Assembly (NCBI GenBank): GCA_013696965.1
Contig: JACCXN010000081.1
Location: 1-64,000, forward strand
Source of the DNA: Bacteroidota bacterium
GTDB lineage: Bacteria > Bacteroidota > Bacteroidia > JACCXN01
Length of the DNA stretch: 64,000 bases
Reading direction: 5' to 3'
Positions 29,399-37,877 of this stretch are shown here, one piece after another. Below the pieces are notes generated by a model. The model was not told the origin of the DNA, did no database searches, and was given only the letters and a program-made list of their open reading frames with translations. Position numbers and translations under genes: made by a program. The number at the start of each line of letters is the position of its first letter. Positions within the stretch are counted from its first letter, which is position 1.

Positions 29399-30979
29399 TT
29401 ATTTTGCAAACTTAGCTGATACGTCTTTTGCTGCTTTATCAAGAACGGCAGTAATTTCATCGTTGAATTTACCAGCCTTCAAATCGGCTAATATGTTTTT
29501 ATGTTCTGCTTCTAGCAAGGCAAGGTATTGGCTTTCAAATTCTTTTACATTCTTGGCTGGAACACTTTTCAATAAACCCTTTGTACCGCAGTAAATAATA
29601 GCAATTTGTTTTTCAACACTCATTGGAGAAAATTGTCCCTGTTTAAGGATTTCAACGTTTCTAACTCCTTTTTCAATTACATTTTTAGTTGCAGCATCAA
29701 GGTCAGAACCGAATTTAGCAAATGCTTCAAGTTCCCTGTATTGTGCCTGGTCAAGTTTTAATGTACCAGCAACTTTTTTCATTGATTTAATTTGCGCGTT
29801 ACCTCCAACACGAGAAACAGAAATACCAACATTAATTGCAGGGCGTATACCAGCATTAAACAAGTTTGATTCAAGAAATATCTGTCCATCAGTAATGGAA
29901 ATTACGTTTGTTGGAATATACGCAGAAACATCACCAGCTTGTGTTTCAATAATTGGAAGAGCGGTAATGGATCCACCACCCTTAACAATTGGCAAAAGAG
30001 AATCAGGTAAATCATTCATGCTTCTTGCAATTTCATCGGAAGCATTAATTTTAGCTGCTCTTTCAAGCAACCTGGAGTGAAGGTAAAATACATCACCAGG
30101 ATAAGCCTCACGCCCTGGTGGTCTTCTCAATAAAAGAGATACTTCACGGTATGCAACTGCTTGTTTTGAAAGATCATCATATACAATAAGAACCGGACGA
30201 CCTGTATCTCTAAAATACTCACCAATTGCGACACCCGCAAAAGGAGCATAAAATTGCATTGGGGCAGGATCAGCTGCAGAAGCTGCAACTACAATGGTAT
30301 AGGGCATTGCCCCGTTTTCTTCAAGAATTCTTACAATGTTTGCAACGGTAGAACTTTTTTGTCCAATGGCAACATAGATGCAATATACTGGCTGTCCACT
30401 CTCATAAAATTCTTTTTGATTTATAATCGTATCAATTGCAACAGCAGTCTTTCCTGTTTGTCTGTCACCAATGATAAGTTCCCTTTGACCTCTTCCGATT
30501 GGAATCATTGAGTCAATGGCTTTGATACCTGTTTGAAGAGGTTCGTTTACGGGCTGACGGTAGATTACTCCTGGAGCTTTTCTCTCAAGTGGCATTTCAA
30601 AAAGTTCGCCACCAATAGGGCCTTTCCCATCAATTGGAGTACCAAGCGTATTTACAACTCTTCCAACCATTTGTTCACCTACATTAATTGAGGCAATTTT
30701 TTTGGTTCTTTTTACAATGTCGCCTTCTTTTATGGCAAGATAATCACCCAGCAATACCACACCAACATTATCTTCTTCAAGATTTAAAACGATACCTTTA
30801 AGTCCGTTTTCAAATTCAACCAATTCTCCTGATTGTACTTTGGTAAGTCCGTAAACACGGGCAATACCATCACCAATTTGAAGCACTGTACCTACTTCTT
30901 CAAGTTCGGTTTCAGTTTTAAAATTGGATAACTGTTGTCTTAAAATTGCAGAAATTTCTGCCGGTCTGATCTCAGCCAT
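29399..30979 (-). CDS. atpA: ATP synthase F1 subunit alpha
   Basis: 526 residues. Regulatory nucleotide-binding subunit of F1. Walker [39 protein letters not shown] region and [12 protein letters not shown] are typical. Length is standard. It follows atpH by 16 bp and precedes atpG by 26 bp in the minus-strand operon. Confidence 0.98.
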   Translation of the reverse strand: MAEIRPAEISAILRQQLSNFKTETELEEVGTVLQIGDGIARVYGLTKVQSGELVEFENGLKGIVLNLEEDNVGVVLLGDYLAIKEGDIVKRTKKIASINVGEQMVGRVVNTLGTPIDGKGPIGGELFEMPLERKAPGVIYRQPVNEPLQTGIKAIDSMIPIGRGQRELIIGDRQTGKTAVAIDTIINQKEFYESGQPVYCIYVAIGQKSSTVANIVRILEENGAMPYTIVVAASAADPAPMQFYAPFAGVAIGEYFRDTGRPVLIVYDDLSKQAVAYREVSLLLRRPPGREAYPGDVFYLHSRLLERAAKINASDEIARSMNDLPDSLLPIVKGGGSITALPIIETQAGDVSAYIPTNVISITDGQIFLESNLFNAGIRPAINVGISVSRVGGNAQIKSMKKVAGTLKLDQAQYRELEAFAKFGSDLDAATKNVIEKGVRNVEILKQGQFSPMSVEKQIAIIYCGTKGLLKSVPAKNVKEFESQYLALLEAEHKNILADLKAGKFNDEITAVLDKAAKDVSAKFAK

Positions 30980-30995
30980 TTTATATGATTTTTAT

Positions 30996-31553
30996 TTAAA
31001 AATTTTTGATGTAAGGATTCTCTTTGAACTCTCTTTTTAATTTCTCAAGCTTATGTAACAATGTTGTATCTATTCTTTTATCGGCAAATTGAAGGGTAAA
31101 TCCACCAATAAAATCCGGATTTACTTTTTCAACCAACTCTACTTCCCATTTGCTGCTATCGCTAATCATTTGCAAAACTCTTTGTCTGATATTCTCATCA
31201 ATTCCTGATGCTGAGGTAATAACAGCAGTCATAATCTTTTTATGCGTGTTGTATTGCTTTAAAAATTCCTTAGCAATATCCTGAACAAATTGTTCGCGTC
31301 TTTTTTTGCAAAGAAGTTCAATAAAAGCCTGTGATAAATTACTGATTTTTTCCTGGAAAACTTCTTTGAAAACAGCTATTTTCTTATCTGTTTTTACAAT
31401 TGGATTTTTAATAAAATTTGAAAAATCCCTGTTTTCAGTGCATAAACTCACAACAAATTGCATGTCTTTTTTCACTTGTTCCGAGTTTCCTTGTTCTAAG
31501 GAAAGATCAAGAAGTGATTTAGCGTACCTGGATGCTACTATAGTGCCTTTCAT
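30996..31553 (-). CDS. atpH: ATP synthase F1 subunit delta
   Basis: 185 residues. Peripheral stalk subunit linking F1 to the b subunits. N-terminal helical domain 'ASRYAKSLLDLSLEQGN' and the C-terminal signature VNPDFIGGFTLQFADKRIDTTLLHKLEKLKREF. Position between atpF and atpA is canonical. A 104-bp AT-rich gap separates it from atpF. Confidence 0.96.
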   Translation of the reverse strand: MKGTIVASRYAKSLLDLSLEQGNSEQVKKDMQFVVSLCTENRDFSNFIKNPIVKTDKKIAVFKEVFQEKISNLSQAFIELLCKKRREQFVQDIAKEFLKQYNTHKKIMTAVITSASGIDENIRQRVLQMISDSSKWEVELVEKVNPDFIGGFTLQFADKRIDTTLLHKLEKLKREFKENPYIKNF

Positions 31554-31657
31554 TTGTTATTTGCTTTATTCATTTACTCTGACAATGATATATAAATTAG
31601 GATAAAAAAAATCAGCGTGTTTTTGTATCTGTAAAATTAATCTGAAAACTTTTCTTA

Positions 31658-32152
31658 CTAATTTAAACTTATCTCATCAATCATTCCATTTACCAGTGCT
31701 TTTTGTTTTTCATTGTCTGATAACTGTTCTCTAAGAATTTTTTCTGCTATCTCAATGGATAATTTTGCCACCTGGTTTTTAAGGTCAACAATGGCAGACA
31801 TTTTTTGATTTTCAATTGTTTCTTTTGCCTGTGCAATAATTTTATTTGCTTCAATTTGTGCTTTGTCTTTGGCTTCAGCAATAATTATGTCTTTTGCCTC
31901 GCGTCCTGCTTTTAAAATATTATCTCTTTCAGCTTTTGCTTCTCTTAATATGTTTTCATTGAAGGTTTTAAGCTTTTCAATTTCTTCCTGAGCCATTTCG
32001 GCTGCCATTAATGCGTTTTCAATTGCATCTTCTCTTTCTTTAATTGTACCAAGAATTGGTTTCCAGGCAAATTTACCCAATAGGAAAAGAACAATCAAAA
32101 AAGCAAGCGTTGACCAGAAAATAAGACCTATACCGGGTGTTACTAATTCCAT
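31658..32152 (-). CDS. atpF: ATP synthase F0 subunit b
   Basis: 164 residues. One N-terminal membrane helix (IGLIFWSTLAFLIVLFLLGKF) followed by WKPILGTIKEREDAIENAL and a long charged helix forming the peripheral-stalk coiled coil. Length is typical of homodimeric b. A strong hairpin lies between this gene and atpE upstream. Confidence 0.96.
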   Translation of the reverse strand: MELVTPGIGLIFWSTLAFLIVLFLLGKFAWKPILGTIKEREDAIENALMAAEMAQEEIEKLKTFNENILREAKAERDNILKAGREAKDIIIAEAKDKAQIEANKIIAQAKETIENQKMSAIVDLKNQVAKLSIEIAEKILREQLSDNEKQKALVNGMIDEISLN

Positions 32153-32193
32153 AAAAAGTGAAAATTTTAATTTAAATAATTACACGTTTTTTA

Positions 32194-32232
32194 AAGCCGG
32201 GAATATAACCAACCGTTATATTCCCGGCTTTT
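32194..32232 (-). promoter_or_regulatory. Intercistronic hairpin between atpE and atpF
   Basis: AAAGCCGGGAATATAAC (32194-32210) and its exact complement GTTATATTCCCGGCTTT (32216-32232) form a 17-bp stem with a 5-nt loop. It starts 3 nt after the atpE stop codon. Read on the coding (minus) strand, it is followed by A's, not U's, so it is not a standard terminator. An mRNA-stabilising or processing role for the atpE segment is inferred. Confidence 0.85.
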
Positions 32233-32235
32233 TAA

Positions 32236-32493
<258 letters not shown>

Positions 32494-32523
32494 TTAATTA
32501 TTAAGGGTTAAAAAAAACAATTG

Positions 32524-33651
32524 TTAATGCGTGTGGTGATGCTCCTCAAAAACAGCCATACCAAAATACAGCGCAGAAAGCAGGGTAAACACGTAAGCCT
32601 GAAGAAATGCTACCAGCAACTCCAGGAAATTCATAAAAACGATAAAAATTACTGACATTACTGAAACTCCATAACCTGAAGCAGGGCTTATACTTCCAAA
32701 AATGAAAATCAAGCTAAAAAAAGCAAGAATAATAATATGACCGGCAGTTATGTTTGCAAACAATCGAAGCATCAACACAACTGGTTTTGACAATACACCA
32801 AGAATTTCAATAGGTATCATAATTGGTAAAAGCCAAAGTGGAACTCCAGGTGTTTTAACAATATGTATCCAATAATGTTTATTGGCACTAAAAAGTGTTA
32901 CAATAAATGTAAATGCAGCCAAAACAAGGGTAACAGCTATATTTCCTGTTACGTTGGCTCCAAATGGGAAAATTGGAATAAGTCCCATTAAATTGTTTAC
33001 CAAAATAAAAAAGAAGATGGACAATAAAAAAGGCATAAATTTTTGATATCCTGCACCTATTGATGGCTTTGCAACCTCATCACGAATAAACATTATTAAT
33101 GGCTCAACAAATGACTGCAGTCCTTTGGGTGCCTTTTTCGGACCTTTTTTATATGCTTTTGCAACGGAAATAAAAACAAGGCACAATATAATTATGCTTA
33201 AAAACATTGCCGAAACGTTTTTAGTTATTGAAAAATCATAAAAAGAAATGTTTGCAGCCTCTTCGGTAGTGTAGGCCTGTTCATCTAAAATTATTTTTCC
33301 TGGTTTTAAGCGATAACCCTTATATGCTGCATGCCCATGCTCAAATTTGCTTGACATAAAAACATCCAAACCATTTTGGGGAGAATAAATTATTACAGGA
33401 AGAGGAATAGAAATGGAATGATCACCAATATCCATAATATGCCAATCATGCGCATCCTTAATGTGATTCAAAATCATTTCCCCGGCACTAAAGCCTTTCT
33501 CAATATCATGTTCTCCAGCAAGAGTAGGTTGTGCCTCTTGGTGTTGAACTGCTTCTTCTGAAGCAATTAACATTGTTGGAATGAACCCAAACCCTAATAT
33601 TAGTAATGCTGCTACTAAACGTATATTGAAAGCATTGAATTTGTTGACCAT
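32524..33651 (-). CDS. atpB: ATP synthase F0 subunit a
   Basis: 375 residues, longer than the ~270 of E. coli because of an N-terminal signal-like helix and an exported, His-rich extension (about 1-150), usual in Bacteroidota. The core has the essential Arg in KPVVLMLRLFANITAGHIIIL and LVAFLQAYVFTLLSALYFG. It channels protons to the c ring. First structural F0 gene of the operon. Confidence 0.96.
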   Translation of the reverse strand: MVNKFNAFNIRLVAALLILGFGFIPTMLIASEEAVQHQEAQPTLAGEHDIEKGFSAGEMILNHIKDAHDWHIMDIGDHSISIPLPVIIYSPQNGLDVFMSSKFEHGHAAYKGYRLKPGKIILDEQAYTTEEAANISFYDFSITKNVSAMFLSIIILCLVFISVAKAYKKGPKKAPKGLQSFVEPLIMFIRDEVAKPSIGAGYQKFMPFLLSIFFFILVNNLMGLIPIFPFGANVTGNIAVTLVLAAFTFIVTLFSANKHYWIHIVKTPGVPLWLLPIMIPIEILGVLSKPVVLMLRLFANITAGHIIILAFFSLIFIFGSISPASGYGVSVMSVIFIVFMNFLELLVAFLQAYVFTLLSALYFGMAVFEEHHHTH

Positions 33652-33792
33652 TTCAAAGTTTTTCTATGTCTTTTTTCAAATAAGTTCGCAAAGGTAAATA
33701 TTTATAATATATAATAAAATAAATTCTTTGCTTTATTCTAAAGAAAAACGATTGGAGGCAAACAAATTTGATAAAACATGATAAATGTCTTT

Positions 33793-34176
33793 CTATTTAG
33801 GACGATTTAAATGTTTAAGTATCAAAATTGTTTCAAAGGAGGTATAAATCAAATATAGGATAAAAAAGGACAAAAGGAAAACTTTGGCTTCTCCTTTGTT
33901 TAATACTGCATAGATCACAATAAAAATCATTGAAATAAACAACTTCAATGTAACACCTCCCATATAATAAGCAGGGAACCTTCCAGGTGATTTTATGGCA
34001 GCCTTGGTTAAAAAATAATGTGTTAATACAGTTATAACAAAGAAAAAACCTATGCTATAATAATGAACCAAAGGAGCTTTAATGAGCAAAAAATGAAAAC
34101 CAACAAAACTCAGAAATATTAAAACAAATGTAAGTATGACAAGCTTTTTCAAAAATTCAATAAACTCCCTATTCAT
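33793..34176 (-). CDS. Four-helix membrane protein of ATP synthase operon (AtpI-like)
   Basis: 127 residues with four predicted membrane helices and a basic C-terminal end. Sequence is poorly conserved, but a protein of this size and topology sits between atpZ and atpB in many Bacteroidota operons, where it resembles the AtpI group. AtpI proteins assist c-ring assembly or Mg2+ handling in other bacteria; this role here is inference from position. It overlaps nothing and starts 2 bp after the AtpZ stop. Confidence 0.7.
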   Translation of the reverse strand: MNREFIEFLKKLVILTFVLIFLSFVGFHFLLIKAPLVHYYSIGFFFVITVLTHYFLTKAAIKSPGRFPAYYMGGVTLKLFISMIFIVIYAVLNKGEAKVFLLSFFILYLIYTSFETILILKHLNRPK

Positions 34177-34178
34177 TA

Positions 34179-34409
34179 TTATTTATTGTTTACTTGTTTT
34201 ATAATTACATACATGGCAAGGCCAACAGAAAGAAGAGTCAGTACAAGTTTAAATAAAGGGTAATTGAGTTGAATTTTGTCATCAAGCCAAATTCCTGCAT
34301 AAACACCGGCAAGAATTATGGCAATCATTTGAAAAGCAATACCTGAGTATTTAATAAAATCATTAGGCGCTTTTTCCGGAGATTTTGAGCTCTTCCTTTT
34401 TCTCTCCAT
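34179..34409 (-). CDS. AtpZ/AtpI family protein
   Basis: 76 residues. Two membrane helices: YSGIAFQMIAIILAGVYAGIWLDDK and FKLVLTLLSVGLAMYVIIK. The WLDDK turn after the first helix is a hallmark of the AtpZ family (ATPase_gene1), accessory to F0 assembly. Its start lies 47 bp inside the 3' end of the bactofilin gene in another frame, so translation of the two is probably coupled. Confidence 0.88.
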   Translation of the reverse strand: MERKRKSSKSPEKAPNDFIKYSGIAFQMIAIILAGVYAGIWLDDKIQLNYPLFKLVLTLLSVGLAMYVIIKQVNNK

Positions 34410-34764
34410 GTTTTATATCCTTAATAACTCCGCCCATACTACAGGAGCCAGTAAAAGTTGCTCCGGGTTCAATGGAAAGTTTATTTGTAATAATATCTCC
34501 ATTAATTTTTGAGGATGCTTTAAGGGACAAAAGTTCAGAAACAGTAATTTGTCCTTGTACATTTCCCCAAATGTCTGCATTTTGGCAGGATACTTCACCC
34601 TCAATAATTCCCGTAGCTCCAATAACCAATTTTCCTTTTGAAATTAAAGAACCTTCAAGAGTTCCATCAATCCTAATAGCTTCATTTGAAATAATATCCC
34701 CCTTAATTACTGTTCCCGAGCCTATCTGGTTAATAGATGTGGTACTTACCTCATTTCTTGCCAT
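34363..34764 (-). CDS. Bactofilin
   Basis: 133 residues. Polymer-forming cytoskeletal protein with a right-handed beta-helix of short repeats: GTVIKGDIISNEAIRIDG, LEGSLISKGKLVIG and GIIEGEVSCQNADIWGNVQG. Charged, disordered ends fit the family. The ATG at 34764 (MARNEV) is preferred; an ATG at 34782 would add six residues. A TACATTTG (complement of 34830-34837) just upstream matches the Bacteroidota -7 consensus and could drive the whole atp operon. It overlaps AtpZ by 47 bp. Confidence 0.92.
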   Translation of the reverse strand: MARNEVSTTSINQIGSGTVIKGDIISNEAIRIDGTLEGSLISKGKLVIGATGIIEGEVSCQNADIWGNVQGQITVSELLSLKASSKINGDIITNKLSIEPGATFTGSCSMGGVIKDIKHGEKKEELKISGKSA

Positions 34765-34862
34765 ATCGTTTCTTTTAAACATTTTTACGCGCGTATTAAT
34801 AATAAGTTTTGTAAAGATAAAATTATTAACAAATGTAGAATAATCAGATAATGAAAACTATT

Positions 34863-37472
34863 TTAATTGTTTTTTTGTTTTTTCTCAAGGTATTTTAAGT
34901 CGAAAAACGCTTTGTATTCATCCACATTTTTGTCCTTGAAAAATATGGGATAATTGGCTGTTGAAATGGCAAATTCCACCATTTTTCCACCCGCTTTTTG
35001 AATCACCATCTCATCCTCTTTTATTGCAGTATAATAAGTCATGGCTTTTGTTTTGTCAGCGAGTCCATCTCCCTTTACAACCAATATTTGAATAGAGTCA
35101 TTAAAAAACAAATTTGTAATGGAGAGTTGAGATGTGCTAAAATAGGTGCTGTTAAAATCAGAAACTGCAATTTTCAAGTCATTGATGTTTGTTTGAGTGG
35201 GTATAAAAAGCATATAATTGTGCGATGCCTCTTTTTCAAATTTGTATTTAGAGGCAATTTCCATTGCAGGCTCAGGTTTAGTGTTTTCAATATATTCGAG
35301 CATCTCCTTGGCTTTTAAATTTACCGGATCATTTGGATAATTGACTACAATTTCCCTTAGTTCACGCTCGAAAGGAACAATTCCCTGGGTCTTGCCAATA
35401 ACAAGAGCTTTAAGAAAATTGAATTTTGCTGAATGTTCACTTTTTGCATATAAAGTATCTGCCCTATAACAATTGGCAAGCACTAGTACATATTCAGCTT
35501 CATTGTATTTTTGATAGGTTTCAATATAGAAAGCTTCGATTTCATTTTTGCTTGCAGTAGTTGTTTTATATTGATCAGGGTTCCTTATAATTCTGCTGTA
35601 CTCGCTGTCAGCATACTGATTTAGAAGTATGTCCTTGTAATAATCAGCTCGTTTGTGGTTTTCCAGGGCCAGGTTGCATCGGTATAACTGGTAGAAACAT
35701 TGTAACTTGTAAAAGCTTTCGGGAAAACGACCAATAAATTCTTCAAGAATTTTTACAGTATTTTTGTTATCTGCGAATTGCTCTTTATAAATAATTCCGG
35801 CATTGTAATAGGCATCCACTATTTTTTGTGTGGAAAGAATCATCTTTTCTTCCGTAAGCGGCAGGTCTTTCAAATATTTCTCTTTGTCCCTCAAAGCCTC
35901 CAAAGGATCGATAGTATCGGACAATTCTTTTTCCTCATTACCATCAATATCAAATATTCCTGATTCTTTTATACTTCTTCTCCAATTGTCCTCTAGTGTT
36001 CTGTCGCCCCATTTCTTTCTGAATTCAGCAAATCCAAAGCTTGTAGCTGTGTTATTGTAAAAATACCAAACACTTCCAGTGCTAACTCCCGATACCTGCT
36101 GTCCTTGCTGACTTAAAGGCTGATTAGAAAGTTGCTCCAATCTTTCCTGATCTTCTCTTTTCTTTCTAATCTCTTCTTTAATAATATTTTCAATTACTAT
36201 ATCCAGATATTCATTCCTTTCGGCCTCGCTCATTCTTGCAATTTTTTGAAGACTATCCTCTGTGCTTATGGTTGTCAGATTAACAATCAAACCTGTAAGG
36301 CTTTCGCGTTTGCTCATTATTGCCTCATAATCAGGATGATTTGAAGGAAGGATTCCTGCACAACTATCATAATAAGTCTGAGCAGCTTTATATTCTGGTT
36401 TAGCAAAATAAATTTCCCCTAATTTTAAATATGAAAGTGCTTTTTGTTTAACATTTTCTATTGAACTGGATACAGATAAGTTCAAATATTTTATGGCTTC
36501 TTTTTCATCTTTATCTGACATTGACATTTCAGCCAATGCATAATAAATCTGGTCAAAATATTCCTTATTCTTTGAATCTTTTAACATCTTAACCAGTTGT
36601 CCTTTAATTTCGTTTTTTCGTTTTTCACTTCCATCAAAAGCCTTTGCCTGGCTTATCTTGGCCTGGAATGCCATTTCATAGGGAGGATTCAGCTTCACAA
36701 CTTCGGCAAAATAAGTTGATGCTTTTCTATTGTCTTCGGTTTTCTGGTATAGTTGTGCAAGAATATAGGTGAGCCTAATTTTAGTTTTTTTCTTTTTGAC
36801 ATTTATAAGGGCCTTTTCAACATATTTGGCTGTCAATGGATAATCCTCTCTTTTTAAATAAAAATCAGCGATGGCCATATCCAGTTCTGCCCGAATTCGT
36901 TTAGGGAATTTACTATCGTTGTCAACCATGTCAATTAGGGTTTGGGCTTTGCTTACAATTGCACCCTCATTGTATGATCTGATAAGCCATACCATTGCAT
37001 CATATTTGATTTCATTTTTCTTGTATTGCTTAAGCACGTAATCAAAAACTTCAATGGCGGCAAAATAATCCTTTTTATAATAATGGGAAATCCCAATTGT
37101 CATATAATTATCGTCAATCCATTTAACATATTCAATGTCTTTTATAAATATGGAGTGGCGCTGAATAACGTTAGAAGATTTTTTAAAAGCCCTATCCATT
37201 TCAGGATAAACGGACTTTGCAGCTTTTTCATCACCTAATTGGTACACAGGCAATACCCTTGCATAATCATCGAAATGACCCTTTTCTAATTTAACAACGC
37301 CTTCTTTAATGCTTTCTTTAGCATAAAAATAACCGTTGTATCTTGCTGTTAAGTTATGGAAACTTCGGTTTACAAAAGTGTTTTTTTTGGTAGAGCACCC
37401 AGAAAAAAGCAAGCCAATTCCACAAATAAACACAAATAGCGGCAGGTAATTAATTGTATTTCGCACACTCAC
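34863..37472 (-). CDS. porW: T9SS lipoprotein PorW/SprE
   Basis: 869 residues. Lipoprotein signal with lipobox FSGC (Cys26), then the family-typical STKKNTFVNRSFHNLTARYNGYF. The rest is mostly helical TPR repeats (for example about 110-370 and 560-720). PorW (SprE in Flavobacterium johnsoniae) is a periplasmic lipoprotein needed for type IX secretion and gliding, linking the PorLM motor to the outer-membrane complex. The T9SS substrates in this window fit. It lies upstream of bactofilin on the same strand with an 80-bp gap. Confidence 0.87.
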   Translation of the reverse strand: MSVRNTINYLPLFVFICGIGLLFSGCSTKKNTFVNRSFHNLTARYNGYFYAKESIKEGVVKLEKGHFDDYARVLPVYQLGDEKAAKSVYPEMDRAFKKSSNVIQRHSIFIKDIEYVKWIDDNYMTIGISHYYKKDYFAAIEVFDYVLKQYKKNEIKYDAMVWLIRSYNEGAIVSKAQTLIDMVDNDSKFPKRIRAELDMAIADFYLKREDYPLTAKYVEKALINVKKKKTKIRLTYILAQLYQKTEDNRKASTYFAEVVKLNPPYEMAFQAKISQAKAFDGSEKRKNEIKGQLVKMLKDSKNKEYFDQIYYALAEMSMSDKDEKEAIKYLNLSVSSSIENVKQKALSYLKLGEIYFAKPEYKAAQTYYDSCAGILPSNHPDYEAIMSKRESLTGLIVNLTTISTEDSLQKIARMSEAERNEYLDIVIENIIKEEIRKKREDQERLEQLSNQPLSQQGQQVSGVSTGSVWYFYNNTATSFGFAEFRKKWGDRTLEDNWRRSIKESGIFDIDGNEEKELSDTIDPLEALRDKEKYLKDLPLTEEKMILSTQKIVDAYYNAGIIYKEQFADNKNTVKILEEFIGRFPESFYKLQCFYQLYRCNLALENHKRADYYKDILLNQYADSEYSRIIRNPDQYKTTTASKNEIEAFYIETYQKYNEAEYVLVLANCYRADTLYAKSEHSAKFNFLKALVIGKTQGIVPFERELREIVVNYPNDPVNLKAKEMLEYIENTKPEPAMEIASKYKFEKEASHNYMLFIPTQTNINDLKIAVSDFNSTYFSTSQLSITNLFFNDSIQILVVKGDGLADKTKAMTYYTAIKEDEMVIQKAGGKMVEFAISTANYPIFFKDKNVDEYKAFFDLKYLEKKQKNN

Positions 37473-37877
37473 TTTTATTTCAGCTTTAGGGTATAATTAA
37501 CTGTAATTTCGCAAAATTATTTTAATTATGGAATAATAAGGATAAAAATCAAATCTTTAATTCAAAAAGCAAGAAAAAATCTCAAGGTTAAAAATTTTAT
37601 ATTATGAATTGAGGTTTTAGTGTGCTTTTTTTGTTTAGCCCACATCTTTAAATAGATTGACAATTTCTGTTTTCGCAATTCTACTTTTATCAAAGGGAAA
37701 GAAGCATCCATCAAAATTATTACAGCAATTCAGGGGTTTTATAACTTGTTGCAATGAAGGCTTTTTTTGATTAATTTTAAAAGAAGTGAAATTTCAACTA
37801 TAAAATGTATTTATACTAAAACCATGCATTTTGTAATGGAGTTTCGCCCTTTTTACCACTCAAATTTTAAACAAAAA
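37473..37877. other. Divergent intergenic region porW / aconitase
   Basis: 405 bp with no supported gene. An open frame extends upstream of the aconitase start but shows no family similarity. A TTG (37657-37659) 22 nt before TACTTTTA (37682-37689) is a weak match to a -33/-7 promoter for aconitase. The divergent porW promoter should lie at 37473-37560. Confidence 0.35.

Noticed and set aside
32194-32232. Terminator between atpE and atpF
   Set aside because: The stem is followed by A's on the coding strand and the downstream genes are essential parts of the same complex.
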